A stretch of 45,319 nt of DNA from Ruminococcus sp. (lineage in GTDB: Bacteria > Bacillota > Clostridia > Oscillospirales > Ruminococcaceae): the NCBI GenBank assembly GCA_017542125.1, contig JAFXXU010000010.1:1-45319 (forward strand). The letters run 5' to 3'. This document shows, one piece after another, positions 1-7,564 of the stretch. The position numbers and the translations under genes were made by a program. The notes beneath the pieces are model-generated. The model was not told where the DNA came from. It worked only from the letters and a program-made list of their open reading frames with translations, and ran no database searches. How positions within the stretch are numbered: the first letter of the stretch is position 1; each line of letters starts with the position of its first letter.

Positions 1-1
1 A

Positions 2-142
2 GTCCAGGTTTTCGTCAGATTGCCTAAATTCGACGCAGGCGGGCTGGCGCCCGGCAAGGAGAATTTGGGTAATATGACGGAAAGCTGGCAAGCAGATGGC
101 GTGCAGAGGCGTCAGCCGCGGGTTGTGCGGTGTTGCCTATAA
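2..142 (+). other. Open frame at window edge, possible 3' end of a gene
   Basis: A 46-codon frame runs open from the left edge to a TAA at 140-142, just before the terminator at 151-184. The residues match no family I recognise and the frame is rich in Arg, Gln and Gly. It could be the tail of a gene whose body lies outside the window, or untranslated DNA that happens to be open. The position directly upstream of a terminator is the only support. Confidence 0.2.
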
Positions 143-150
143 CTATTTAC

Positions 151-184
151 AGGCGCCGTGTCCCCCGGGATACGGCGCCTTTTG
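151..184 (+). terminator. Rho-independent terminator
   Basis: AGGCGCCGT pairs with ACGGCGCCT around a C-rich loop and is followed by TTTT. It ends whatever transcription unit enters from the left. Confidence 0.75.
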
Positions 185-204
185 CATACCTATTTTATAA
201 TTCC

Positions 205-230
205 GGACAGTTTTCTGCACAAAACTGTCC
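205..230. promoter_or_regulatory. Perfect 10-bp inverted repeat upstream of the first gene
   Basis: GGACAGTTTT and AAAACTGTCC are perfect complements separated by CTGCAC. No T-tract follows, so this is not a simple terminator. A TATAAT at 196-201 lies immediately upstream, which would put the transcription start within the repeat. It could be an operator or a 5'-stabilising hairpin. No good -35 box is visible. Confidence 0.5.
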
Positions 231-291
231 CCTCCCGAATAATATGTATCAACGGCTGAGGCTGTAATAAACTATGTTTGGGAGGATAATT

Positions 292-1059
292 ATGAGCGAA
301 ACAAACCAGAACCGCGCATTCAAAGAAGCTGTCTGCATCGACGCCATGCGGGTCTTCGACTCCTGCAGCTCGCAGGACTGCCTTGAGGATCTCACCCTGA
401 CCTTCGATACCGTGTCGCAGGCAGCAATCAACGAGGCGCAGTACATCAAGTGCAAGTGCATTCAGGTGACGGGCACCAGCTTCGTCATCGACCCCGTTCC
501 CTTTAACCGGGGCTTCTACACCGTGGATGTTACCTACACCTTCCGCGCCGAGATCGAAGCCTACGGATCCGCCGCCGAGCCGCCCGCGGTGGTCTACGGC
601 ACCGTGACCGCCGATAAGACCGTGATCCTTTTCGGCAGCGACGGCAGCACCCAGAGATTTATGTCCAACAGCACGGCAGTGCCTTCGACCCCCGCCCCCG
701 TCAGCGGATGCGCTGCCTGCTGCGATAACGGCACCCTGCCCGTGGCGGGAGTCAGCATAGCTCCCCCTATGTGCCTGGATGCAGACCTTGTCACCGGCGG
801 CACCCCCGAGGCTCCCGCCAATACGGTGACGGTGACCGTGGGCGTCTTCGCCATCATCGAGCTGATGCGCCCCGTCCCCATTCTGATCCCCGCCTACGAC
901 TACGGCGTCCCCGAGAGCGACTGCCCCACCGAGTCGGATACTCCCTGCGAGCTGTTCGCCAAAATACAGTTCCCCACCGCAGAGTTCTTCCCCCAGGGCC
1001 TCGAAGCGAGCGAGAGCAGCTGCGGAAAGTGCGGCACAGGTACAGAAAAGAAGGAATGA
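292..1059 (+). CDS. Conserved cysteine-containing protein of unknown function
   Basis: A 255-residue protein. I chose the ATG at 292 because GGGAGG at 280-285 is correctly spaced for it, whereas the in-frame ATG at 274 lies before this site. There is no signal peptide or membrane segment. The N-terminal half contains the sequences FDSCSSQDCLEDL and PVPFNRGFYTVDVTY, a pattern I recall from uncharacterised clostridial proteins. Cysteines also cluster as GCAACC in the middle and as CGKC near the C-terminus, so metal binding or disulfide cross-linking is possible. The gene is monocistronic, between a terminator and a convergent ferredoxin gene. No function can be assigned. Confidence 0.85.
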   Translation: MSETNQNRAFKEAVCIDAMRVFDSCSSQDCLEDLTLTFDTVSQAAINEAQYIKCKCIQVTGTSFVIDPVPFNRGFYTVDVTYTFRAEIEAYGSAAEPPAVVYGTVTADKTVILFGSDGSTQRFMSNSTAVPSTPAPVSGCAACCDNGTLPVAGVSIAPPMCLDADLVTGGTPEAPANTVTVTVGVFAIIELMRPVPILIPAYDYGVPESDCPTESDTPCELFAKIQFPTAEFFPQGLEASESSCGKCGTGTEKKE

Positions 1060-1100
1060 CCCACAGCTTCCGTGGTCGGATACTCTTTCAGCGAAGCGAC

Positions 1101-1130
1101 AAAAAAACCGCCCGTTTTTCAACGGGCGGT
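1101..1130 (-). terminator. Terminator of the ferredoxin gene
   Basis: Read on the minus strand, ACCGCCCGTT and AACGGGCGGT form a hairpin followed by seven T residues, 14 bases after the ferredoxin stop codon. Confidence 0.85.
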
Positions 1131-1143
1131 CATTTGTGTGTGA

Positions 1144-1314
1144 TCACTCAGCCTTGGGAGCCTCAACAGGGCAGGTGCCTGCGCAGGAACCGCAGTCGAT
1201 GCAAGCGTCAGCGTTGATAGCTGCCTTGCCGTCACCCATCTCGATAGCACCTACGGGACATGCGTCAACGCAAGCTCCGCAGCCGATGCACTCTTCACCG
1301 ATAGCATATGCCAT
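1144..1314 (-). CDS. 2[4Fe-4S] ferredoxin
   Basis: A 56-residue bacterial ferredoxin, a soluble low-potential electron carrier for enzymes such as pyruvate:ferredoxin oxidoreductase and hydrogenase. Two cluster-binding motifs are visible, CIGCGACVDACP in the first half and CIDCGSCAGTCP in the second. This is the standard clostridial length and spacing. AGGAGG lies nine bases before the ATG. The gene has its own promoter at 1416-1443 and its own terminator, so it is monocistronic. Confidence 0.97.
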   Translation of the reverse strand: MAYAIGEECIGCGACVDACPVGAIEMGDGKAAINADACIDCGSCAGTCPVEAPKAE

Positions 1315-1415
1315 AATACATAACCTCCTATGTGATATTGACGGCGAAAACCGTCGATCTTTCGGGTCCGGATACGAATCGAACCGATAGGACAGCCTTT
1401 TGCTGCCTTAATTAT

Positions 1416-1443
1416 ATAATATCATATTTTTAGAAAAAAGCAA
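1416..1443 (-). promoter_or_regulatory. Likely ferredoxin promoter
   Basis: On the minus strand TTGCTT (1438-1443) and TATTAT (1416-1421) are 16 bases apart in A/T-rich DNA. This leaves an untranslated leader of about 95 bases before the ferredoxin ATG. Confidence 0.55.
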
Positions 1444-1499
1444 TAGATTTTCAGCCCGCAGCTTTAATATTTTTGTTAATTGGTTAAATGATTTCCCGA

Positions 1500-2465
1500 C
1501 TACCTCACCCCCTCGCTGTTTTCCAGCCGGGCGTTGGGGAAATAGTGGGCAAGTATCTCCTCGCAGCTGCTCCCCGAGGAGGCCATGGCATCGGCTCCCA
1601 GCTGGCTCATCCCCACCAGATGCCCCCTGCCAAGGCAGACCAGTGTGAAGCTCCCCTCCTGCTCCGAGATGTCAAAGTGCGCCGAGGGCAGCGATACCGC
1701 CTCGGCAAAGCTCCGCCCCGAAACAAAGCTGCTGCCGCAGAGCGCCACCGTCCCCGCAGCACCCCCTTCGGTACGCTCGGTGACCTTCGCTGTCAGGCTC
1801 TCCCTGTCCAGGGACAGGTTCGGGAAAGCCTCCGAAAGCATTGAAAACAGCTCCTCCCGGGAGAGGGTCAGCTCTGTCCTGCAAAGGGGCAGCTCCGTAT
1901 CCTGCTCGCTCTGAACGCTCACCAGATAGGGTATGCTCTCCCCCCAGGCATCCTTTGCCGACTCCGTCCTCCCGGAGGAAATGGGGTGAAATGCCGCGAT
2001 GATAGGCTCCCCCTCAAATACAAGTGAGCGGGTCAGGGCATAGTCTGCCGCCAGGGACAGCTTCTCGCTGTACTCCCCGTAGCTGCTGCCGTAAAGCTCC
2101 CGCCGCTTCCCCTCGTCAAAGTATGCCTGATAGACCGAGGTGTCATCCCCGATGAGAGCCCCCTTAAGCCCCTCGGTGGGGGATATGCTCTCCTCCAGCT
2201 GCCGCCGCAGAGCGTAGGTGTGGGCAAGCACCGCCTGAGCCTTCAAAGCCTCAAGCTCCAGATCCGCTGGCATCTGTGCAGCAGCCGCCCCGATGATGTA
2301 TTCCCGCATACTCACCGCCGCCGCCTCTCCGCCCAAGAGCAGCCTTACCTCATCCTCCGGGGCAGCTGCCGCAGGCTCGGCAGGTCTCCTGCCCAGCAAA
2401 GCTATCAGCGGCAGTGCGGTCAGAAATAAAGCGAATATGCATATCAGACGAATGTATCCTTTCAT
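1500..2465 (-). CDS. SpoIID/LytB-domain protein, likely membrane-anchored, catalytic Glu replaced
   Basis: A 321-residue protein of the SpoIID lytic transglycosylase family, whose members cleave peptidoglycan during spore engulfment. I chose the ATG at 2465, preceded by AAGGGAG; the longer frame lacks such a site. One hydrophobic segment spans about residues 6-25, followed by the SpoIID domain. Family signatures are seen: EYIIGAAAAQMP, LEALKAQAV, SSGRTESAKDAWG and GRGHLVGMSQLGA. The family normally has Glu-Met-Pro in the first motif, and that Glu is regarded as catalytic. Here the codon is CAG (Gln). The usual HGVGMSQ is HLVGMSQ. The fold is probably intact but lytic activity is doubtful. It may be a decaying or binding-only paralogue. 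Confidence 0.88.
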   Translation of the reverse strand: MKGYIRLICIFALFLTALPLIALLGRRPAEPAAAAPEDEVRLLLGGEAAAVSMREYIIGAAAAQMPADLELEALKAQAVLAHTYALRRQLEESISPTEGLKGALIGDDTSVYQAYFDEGKRRELYGSSYGEYSEKLSLAADYALTRSLVFEGEPIIAAFHPISSGRTESAKDAWGESIPYLVSVQSEQDTELPLCRTELTLSREELFSMLSEAFPNLSLDRESLTAKVTERTEGGAAGTVALCGSSFVSGRSFAEAVSLPSAHFDISEQEGSFTLVCLGRGHLVGMSQLGADAMASSGSSCEEILAHYFPNARLENSEGVR

Positions 2466-2514
2466 TTTACGGCTCCCTTTCAGCGGTCGGAACAGTTGTC
2501 CTTTTACCTTAATT

Positions 2515-2536
2515 ATATTCACTCGGTGAACAGAAT
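2515..2536. promoter_or_regulatory. Inverted repeat upstream of the SpoIID-like gene
   Basis: TTCAC and GTGAA flank a 3-base centre, with A/T extensions on both sides, next to a minus-strand TATAAT. It may be an operator in the SpoIID-like gene promoter. No convincing -35 box is present. Confidence 0.3.
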
Positions 2537-2633
2537 ATTACAAAACAAACGCTCAAAAGTGTACGCGCCACAAATACAAGCGTATTCCACAAACACACAT
2601 CTGAAATAGCTGGAAAATTAAGCAGAATGCACA

Positions 2634-2663
2634 TTGACTTTAAACCCGCAAATATTATATAAT
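2634..2663 (+). promoter_or_regulatory. Aspartate kinase promoter
   Basis: TTGACT (2634-2639) and TATAAT (2658-2663) are separated by 18 bases, about 50 bases upstream of the lysC ribosome binding site. No riboswitch-like structure was recognised in the short leader. Confidence 0.85.
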
Positions 2664-2720
2664 GTATAGGTGATATTTTGCTGTGCCCGGAAAGCGCAGA
2701 TAAAGGAGAAATGATTATAT

Positions 2721-4043
2721 ATGACAAAGGTAGTTAAGTTCGGAGGAAGCTCGCTCGCCAGCGCCGAGCAGTTCAGAAAGGTCGCCGACATCATCCATGC
2801 CGACGAGGCAAGGCGCTATGTGGTACCCTCCGCTCCCGGAAAGCGCTTTTCTGCTGACACAAAAGTAACCGATATGCTCTACAGCTGCTACGATCTCGCC
2901 TCAAAGAACAAGGCAGGCTTCGACGAGGCCTTTGAGAAGATCAAGGAAAGATATACCTCTATCATAGACGAACTGGGTCTGGATCTCGATCTCACCGAGG
3001 AGTTCAATGTGGTAAAGGCCTGCTTCATAGGCAAAGCCGGCCGCGACTACGCCGCCTCCAGAGGCGAGTACCTCAACGGCATCGTCCTCGCCAATTACCT
3101 GGGCTATGAGTTCATCGACGCCGCCGATGTCATCTACTTCAACGACGCCGGCGAGTTCGATTCCGATAAGACCCTTTCCGCTATGAGAGCCCGCCTCGAG
3201 GGCATCGAAAGAGCTGTCATCCCCGGCTTCTACGGCTCTATGCCCAACGACACCATCAAGACCTTCTCCCGCGGCGGCTCTGATATCACCGGCTCCATCG
3301 TGGCCGCAGGCGTCAGCGCCGATATCTATGAGAACTGGACAGACGTCTCCGGCTTCCTGATCTCCGACCCCAGGATCGTCAAGGATCCCCTCCCCATCAC
3401 CACCATCACCTATAAGGAGCTCCGCGAGCTCTCCTATATGGGCGCCACCGTCCTCCACGAGGACGCTATCTTCCCCGTCCGCAAGGCGGGCATCCCCATA
3501 AACATCAAGAACACCAACGCCCCCGAGGATCCCGGCACCATGATCGTCGAGAGCACCTCCCAGAAGCCTCCCTTTACCATCACCGGCATCGCCGGCAAGA
3601 AGGGCTTCACCGTTGTCAACATCGAAAAGGATATGATGAACTCCGAGCTGGGCTTCGGCAGAAGAGTGCTTGAGGTCTTCGAGAAGAACGGCATCAGCTT
3701 CGAGCATATGCCCTCGGGTATCGACACCATGAGCATCGTCGTTCACCAGACCGAGTTCGAGCCCAAGGAGCAGGAGATACTCTCCGGCCTCCACCGCAAC
3801 GTCCACCCCGACTCCATCGACATCGAGACCGACCTTGCCCTGATCGCAGTAGTGGGCAGAGCAATGAAGTCCGCCAGAGGCACCGCAGGCAGGATCTTCG
3901 CCGCCCTGGCACACGCCCACGTCAACGTCAAGATGATCGACCAGGGCTCCTCCGAGCTGAATATAATCGTAGGCGTCGCCGAGAAGGATTTCGAGGCCGC
4001 CATCAAGAGCATCTACGAGATCTTCGTGGTACACCAGCTCTGA
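2721..4043 (+). CDS. lysC: Aspartate kinase
   Basis: A 440-residue monofunctional aspartokinase. It phosphorylates L-aspartate in the cytoplasm, the first committed step to lysine, threonine, methionine and diaminopimelate. The N-terminus has the kinase signature VVKFGGSSLAS. SRGGSDITGSIVAAG and LHEDAIFPVRKAGIPI are conserved nucleotide and substrate regions. The C-terminal third (about residues 300-440) holds two ACT domains that normally bind the inhibitory amino acid. AAGGAGAA precedes the ATG at 2721. It has its own promoter and terminator and is a single-gene unit. Feedback specificity (lysine or threonine) cannot be read from the sequence. Confidence 0.96.
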   Translation: MTKVVKFGGSSLASAEQFRKVADIIHADEARRYVVPSAPGKRFSADTKVTDMLYSCYDLASKNKAGFDEAFEKIKERYTSIIDELGLDLDLTEEFNVVKACFIGKAGRDYAASRGEYLNGIVLANYLGYEFIDAADVIYFNDAGEFDSDKTLSAMRARLEGIERAVIPGFYGSMPNDTIKTFSRGGSDITGSIVAAGVSADIYENWTDVSGFLISDPRIVKDPLPITTITYKELRELSYMGATVLHEDAIFPVRKAGIPINIKNTNAPEDPGTMIVESTSQKPPFTITGIAGKKGFTVVNIEKDMMNSELGFGRRVLEVFEKNGISFEHMPSGIDTMSIVVHQTEFEPKEQEILSGLHRNVHPDSIDIETDLALIAVVGRAMKSARGTAGRIFAALAHAHVNVKMIDQGSSELNIIVGVAEKDFEAAIKSIYEIFVVHQL

Positions 4044-4055
4044 TAAGACAGATAC

Positions 4056-4100
4056 AGCCCTTGCTGTCCAATAAAGCGGACAGCAAGGGCTTTTCTTTTT
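4056..4100 (+). terminator. Terminator after lysC
   Basis: A perfect 14-bp stem (AGCCCTTGCTGTCC with GGACAGCAAGGGCT) is followed by TTTTCTTTTT. Confidence 0.93.
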
Positions 4101-4123
4101 CTCGTTCCGCTCCACCGCCGATG

Positions 4124-4152
4124 TTGACATTTTTTAGTGAAAGTAGTATAAT
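4124..4152 (+). promoter_or_regulatory. Promoter of the DUF815/GNAT operon
   Basis: TTGACA (4124-4129) and TATAAT (4147-4152) are 17 bases apart, a consensus housekeeping promoter. Confidence 0.92.
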
Positions 4153-4219
4153 GAACGCAGTATCATCCCGTACCGGAGCCTTAGCGGTGCGGAAAAACTA
4201 TGAACGGCAGGTGCGTAAT

Positions 4220-5410
4220 ATGACAGATATCAAGCTGATGCTCCAGAAGCTGGATACCCTGGTGCTTTTCAGAAAGCTCCGTGAGGACAAGACCCTCTCG
4301 CTGCTGATCAATACCCTTGAAGACCTCAACCGCGGCGACAAAGCCCGGGCCCTCAAGGACTACTGCTCCTTCACCGCCTCCCTCTACGAGGAGGCCGAGA
4401 GCCTTACCCTCTATGTCCTCAGACTGGCGCTGGAGGATGAGAACATCTATATGCTCAGAAAGGGCGAGGGTGTCGATACCGGCTGGTTCATCGACGAGTG
4501 CCTCGCCAACGAGATCTATACCCTCGAAGAGCTCTCCCGCATCCCCGCAGAGGATCTGATCGAGCGCATCGGCTACGACGGCTTTATGCCCCGCTACGGC
4601 ATCGAGGCTCTGGATTTCTCCAAGATCTACGCCGACAGAGTTATGCAGATAGCCCAGTACGGCTACGGCATCTATGCCAAGTACCACGTCTTCGTGGTCA
4701 AGGAGGGCGCGATCGTCCCCGTGGAGTTCCCCGACGGCATAAGGCTCTCCCAGCTCTCCGGCTACGAAAGCGAGCGTGAGGAGGTCATCGCCAATACCAA
4801 GGCTCTGCTCAAAGGCAAGCCCGCCAATAACGTGCTGCTCTACGGCGACTGCGGCACAGGCAAGTCCTCCACCGTAAAGGCCATAGCCAACGAGTTCTCG
4901 GATATGGGGCTAAGGCTCATCGAGCTGAAAAAGAAGCAGCTCCACGAGATACCCAATATCGTCCGCCATATCAGCCGCAACCCCCTGAAATTCATCGTCT
5001 TTATCGACGACCTCTCCTTCACCGAGGACGACGACGATTTCGCCGCCCTCAAAGCCATCCTGGAGGGCAGCGTTTCCTCCACGGCTTCAAACCTCTGCAT
5101 CTATGCCACCTCCAACAGGCGGCACCTCATCCGCGAGACCTTCTCTGCCCGTGAGGGTGACGAGGTGCACCGCAACGACACTATGCAGGAGACCCTCTCC
5201 CTCGCCGAGCGCTTCGGCCTGCGGGTAGTCTTCCGCAAGCCCGATAAGAAGCTCTACCTCTCGGTAGTCCGCGACCTGGCAGCCCAGTATGAGCTGAAAA
5301 TGTCCGAAGCCGAGCTCTTCGCCGGAGCCGAGCAGTACGCCCTTGCTAGAGGCGGGCGCTCCCCCCGTGCCGCAAAGCAGTATGTTGAATTCCTGAAAGG
5401 AAACGAGTGA
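4220..5410 (+). CDS. DUF815-family AAA ATPase
   Basis: A 396-residue P-loop ATPase. The promoter at 4124-4152 rules out the upstream starts of the longer frame, so I use the ATG at 4220, preceded by AGGTG. The Walker A motif is GDCGTGKSS (near residue 213) and Walker B is FIVFIDDLSF. A sensor-type ATSNRRHLI follows, then a C-terminal lid helix region. This arrangement is typical of the DUF815 family (PF05673), which is widespread in bacteria and has no firm function. The N-terminal 180 residues are helical and family-specific. It is translationally coupled to the downstream acetyltransferase. Confidence 0.92.
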   Translation: MTDIKLMLQKLDTLVLFRKLREDKTLSLLINTLEDLNRGDKARALKDYCSFTASLYEEAESLTLYVLRLALEDENIYMLRKGEGVDTGWFIDECLANEIYTLEELSRIPAEDLIERIGYDGFMPRYGIEALDFSKIYADRVMQIAQYGYGIYAKYHVFVVKEGAIVPVEFPDGIRLSQLSGYESEREEVIANTKALLKGKPANNVLLYGDCGTGKSSTVKAIANEFSDMGLRLIELKKKQLHEIPNIVRHISRNPLKFIVFIDDLSFTEDDDDFAALKAILEGSVSSTASNLCIYATSNRRHLIRETFSAREGDEVHRNDTMQETLSLAERFGLRVVFRKPDKKLYLSVVRDLAAQYELKMSEAELFAGAEQYALARGGRSPRAAKQYVEFLKGNE

Positions 5411-5913
5411 CCGCCATGACCGAGATAAAACGCCTCCTGACCGACGAGGAGCTCCGCTCAAACGCCGAGCTTGCCGCCTCCATCTGGCGGGAGCATTTCA
5501 CAAGCATCATCACCCCCGAGCAGATAGAGTATATGCTCGAACAGTTCCAGTCCTTTGAAGCTATGAAGCGCCAGACCGAGACCGAGCATTACGAATACTA
5601 CGGCTTCTTCCTGGACGGCGAGCAGCAGGGCTATTTCGCCGTTGCCGACAAGGGTGACGGCACCCTTTTCCTCTCAAAGCTCTACCTCCGCAGGGAGGCC
5701 AGGGGCAAGGGCTACGCCTCCCGGATGTTTGACCGCATCAAGGAAATAGGCAGAGAAAAAGGCCTCTCCTCCGTCTGGCTCACCGTCAACCGCCGCAACG
5801 ACAGCACGGTGGCAGTCTACCGCCACTGGGGCATGGAGGTCATCAGAGAACAGTGCGCCGACATCGGCGACGGCTTCGTCATGGACGACTACGTCTTCTC
5901 CCTCCCCCTGTAA
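5407..5913 (+). CDS. GNAT-family N-acetyltransferase
   Basis: A 168-residue acetyltransferase that should transfer acetyl from acetyl-CoA to an amine; the substrate is unknown. The acetyl-CoA pyrophosphate-binding motif A is seen as LYLRREARGKGYASRMF (about residues 95-112), followed by NDSTVAVYRHWGM, the usual motif B. The start is probably the GTG at 5407, which overlaps the stop of the ATPase gene by four bases and sits 6 bases after AAAGG. The ATG at 5416 is an alternative. The overlap suggests the two proteins are made together, but no functional link is known to me. Confidence 0.88.
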   Translation: MTAMTEIKRLLTDEELRSNAELAASIWREHFTSIITPEQIEYMLEQFQSFEAMKRQTETEHYEYYGFFLDGEQQGYFAVADKGDGTLFLSKLYLRREARGKGYASRMFDRIKEIGREKGLSSVWLTVNRRNDSTVAVYRHWGMEVIREQCADIGDGFVMDDYVFSLPL

Positions 5914-5969
5914 AACAGGATAACAGAGCTGCCTGACACAAAGATCATTTCGCCAAAAACCGGCTGTCC

Positions 5970-5986
5970 CTCCGCCGCAGGCGGAG
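5970..5986 (+). terminator. Weak hairpin after the GNAT gene
   Basis: CTCCGCC and GGCGGAG form a 7-bp hairpin with loop GCA, but the T-rich run starts about 10 bases later. It may end the DUF815/GNAT unit poorly or only stabilise the mRNA. Confidence 0.35.
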
Positions 5987-6023
5987 AGAATACCCTCTTT
6001 TCGCACCTTCCCAAAATTTCCTC

Positions 6024-6052
6024 TTGACAAAAGCTAAAAAAACTGATATAAT
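6024..6052 (+). promoter_or_regulatory. tRNA-Lys promoter
   Basis: TTGACA (6024-6029) and TATAAT (6047-6052) are 17 bases apart, 35 bases upstream of the tRNA. Confidence 0.92.
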
Positions 6053-6086
6053 ATATTAGCCGTGAAGACCCGCACGGTGTATCAGT

Positions 6087-6162
6087 GAATTAGTAGCTCA
6101 GTCGGCAGAGCATTTGACTTTTAATCAAAGGGTCCGGGGTTCGAATCCCCGCTAGTTCACCA
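6087..6162 (+). tRNA. tRNA-Lys (anticodon TTT)
   Basis: The full cloverleaf can be drawn. The acceptor stem is GAATTAG with CTAGTTC, and the D-arm is GCTC/GAGC. The anticodon stem is TTTGA/TCAAA with loop CTTTTAA (anticodon TTT), and the T-arm is CGGGG-TTCGAAT-CCCCG. Discriminator A and an encoded CCA complete it. The gene has its own promoter and terminator. Confidence 0.97.
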
Positions 6163-6187
6163 GCAGGGGTACGCCCCTGCACCGATG

Positions 6188-6221
6188 CCTCCCTGTGCAG
6201 AAATGCACGGGGAGGTTTTTT
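6188..6221 (+). terminator. Terminator after tRNA-Lys
   Basis: CCTCCCTGTGCA pairs with TGCACGGGGAGG around a GAAA loop (one G-T pair), followed by TTTTTT. A second short hairpin (GCAGGGGTACGCCCCTGC) precedes it. Confidence 0.93.
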
Positions 6222-6263
6222 ATCCCCGATAATAAACAAACTGTGAACTTTCCCGCCCCGCTA

Positions 6264-6292
6264 TTGACATTTACTGTCAGCGGTATTATAAT
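6264..6292 (+). promoter_or_regulatory. Promoter of the aroF attenuator
   Basis: TTGACA (6264-6269) and TATAAT (6287-6292) are 17 bases apart, about 20 bases before the leader-peptide ribosome binding site. Confidence 0.92.
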
Positions 6293-6320
6293 TACACCAT
6301 CAAACGAAAGGAACCGAACT

Positions 6321-6404
6321 ATGAAGCATCAGGGTTTTGTCTTTACATACGTCTTTTTCGGCTTTGGCTTTTTTGCTAAGGTCTTTTCGGCGTGTGTGAG
6401 CTAA
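6321..6404 (+). CDS. Phe-rich leader peptide of the aroF attenuator
   Basis: A 27-residue peptide with eight Phe and one Tyr, preceded by AAAGGA at a good distance. Phe residues are at positions 6, 8, 12, 13, 15, 17, 18 and 22. It has the composition of pheL/pheM-type leader peptides and lies between a consensus promoter and a terminator upstream of DAHP synthase. Ribosome stalling at Phe codons when charged tRNA-Phe is scarce should choose between the alternative RNA hairpins described in the attenuator entry. The peptide itself probably has no other role. Confidence 0.88.
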   Translation: MKHQGFVFTYVFFGFGFFAKVFSACVS

Positions 6405-6467
6405 CCTAAAAGTGCAATCATCAGTTTGTACATCCAGCAGCTCGGACACCCCCGGGCTGCTTTTTTG
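6345..6467 (+). promoter_or_regulatory. Transcription attenuator controlling aroF
   Basis: Four segments fit classical attenuation. Segment 1 (6345-6351, ACATACG) pairs with the start of segment 2 (6391-6397, CGTGTGT). The rest of segment 2 (6394-6402, GTGTGAGCT) pairs with segment 3 (6439-6449, AGCTC-GG-ACAC). Segments 3 and 4 form a 10-bp terminator stem (6436-6445 with 6452-6461), followed by seven T residues. A ribosome stalled near Phe 12-13 would cover segment 1 and release segment 2 to block the terminator. A ribosome at the stop codon would cover segment 2 and let termination occur. The pairings are read by eye. Confidence 0.85.
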
Positions 6468-6495
6468 TTTGGCAAAAAACAACGGAGGTATCATT

Positions 6496-7509
6496 ATGGT
6501 AATCATCATCAAGGACAAGGCTACAGAGGAACAGGTAGGAGAGTTAATGGAATGGCTTCACGGGTTCAACGTGAAGACGAATCTGGTAACGGGCATCCAC
6601 TCGCGGATCATCGGCCTGATAGGCGACACCACCTCGATCGACATTGACGCGGTGCAGGCGAGGGAGATCGTCGAGGCAGTAAGGCGGGTGCAGGAGCCCT
6701 ACAAGAACGCCAACCGCCGCTTCCACCCGGACGACACGGTGATAGAAGTGGGCGGGAAGAAGATAGGCGGCGGCACCCTTTCCGTGATCGCGGGGCCCTG
6801 CTCTGTGGAGACCGAAGACCGGCTGATGCAGACGGCCCTTGCGGTCAAAGAGGCGGGAGCCGACTTCCTCCGGGGCGGAGCCTTCAAGCCCAGAACTTCC
6901 CCCTACGCATTCCAGGGCCTCGGCAAAGAGGGCATCGACCTGCTGATACAGGCCAGAAAAGAAACCGGCCTCCCCATAGTCACCGAGATAATGGATCTCT
7001 CCGACCTCGACCTCTTCGCCGATATCGACATCGTCCAGGTGGGGGCTAGAAATATGCAGAACTTCACCCTCCTGAAAGCCCTCGGCCGCTGCGACAAGCC
7101 CGTCCTGCTCAAAAGGGGCCTCTCCGCCACCCTCCAGGAGCTGCTCATGAGCGCAGAATATATAATGTCCGAGGGCAACAGCAAGGTCATCCTCTGCGAG
7201 CGGGGCATCCGCACCTTCGAGCCCGAGACCCGCAACACCCTTGACATCTCGGCAGTCCCCCTGCTCAGGCAGAAGACCCACCTTCCCATCGTCATCGACC
7301 CCTCCCACGCCACCGGCGTGGGCTCCCTCGTTGAGCCTATGGCGGTCTGCGCCGTGGCAGCCGGAGCCGACGCCCTGGAGATAGAGGTACACATCGACCC
7401 CAAAAGCGCCTGGAGCGACGGCGCCCAGTCCCTCACCCCCGCCCAGTTCACCTCCGCTATGAAGAAGATACGCGCTATGGAGCGCTTCTGCCGCGAGGAG
7501 CTCCGCTGA
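6496..7509 (+). CDS. aroF: 3-deoxy-7-phosphoheptulonate (DAHP) synthase, AroAbeta type
   Basis: A 337-residue enzyme that condenses phosphoenolpyruvate and erythrose 4-phosphate, the first step of the shikimate pathway. GGAGG lies seven bases before the ATG at 6496; earlier in-frame codons fall in the attenuator. Residues 1-70 form the small ferredoxin-like regulatory domain of the Thermotoga/Bacillus type, which in characterised relatives mediates feedback inhibition by Phe or Tyr. The catalytic barrel follows, with [37 protein letters not shown] and DPSHATG all intact. Control appears double: attenuation of the mRNA and allosteric inhibition of the protein. Confidence 0.95.
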   Translation: MVIIIKDKATEEQVGELMEWLHGFNVKTNLVTGIHSRIIGLIGDTTSIDIDAVQAREIVEAVRRVQEPYKNANRRFHPDDTVIEVGGKKIGGGTLSVIAGPCSVETEDRLMQTALAVKEAGADFLRGGAFKPRTSPYAFQGLGKEGIDLLIQARKETGLPIVTEIMDLSDLDLFADIDIVQVGARNMQNFTLLKALGRCDKPVLLKRGLSATLQELLMSAEYIMSEGNSKVILCERGIRTFEPETRNTLDISAVPLLRQKTHLPIVIDPSHATGVGSLVEPMAVCAVAAGADALEIEVHIDPKSAWSDGAQSLTPAQFTSAMKKIRAMERFCREELR

Positions 7510-7512
7510 CTA

Positions 7513-7541
7513 TTGCTATTTCGGCAGAAGTGTGATATAAT
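7513..7541 (+). promoter_or_regulatory. Internal promoter upstream of aroB
   Basis: TTGCTA (7513-7518) and TATAAT (7536-7541) are 17 bases apart, directly after the aroF stop codon. It would let aroB-aroA-nudix-aroC be expressed independently of the attenuator. Confidence 0.75.
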
Positions 7542-7564
7542 AGAACCCGTTAGGAGGCGAGCAT

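Noticed and set aside
1363-1386. tRNA T-arm-like sequence in the ferredoxin leader (minus strand)
   Set aside because: The T-loop pattern is there but only three of five T-stem pairs form and no acceptor or anticodon arms exist. Probably chance, at most an old att remnant.
2901-4130. 409-residue open frame antisense to lysC
   Set aside because: The plus-strand gene has intact family motifs and high G/C third positions, which leave the antisense frame open by chance. The antisense product has skewed Gly/Val/Asp composition and no ribosome binding site.
6087-6162. Alternative tRNA boundaries starting at 6085
   Set aside because: Starting at 6085 also gives a 7-bp stem but shifts U8 and leaves no CCA end. 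Starting at 6087 gives all standard positions and an encoded CCA.
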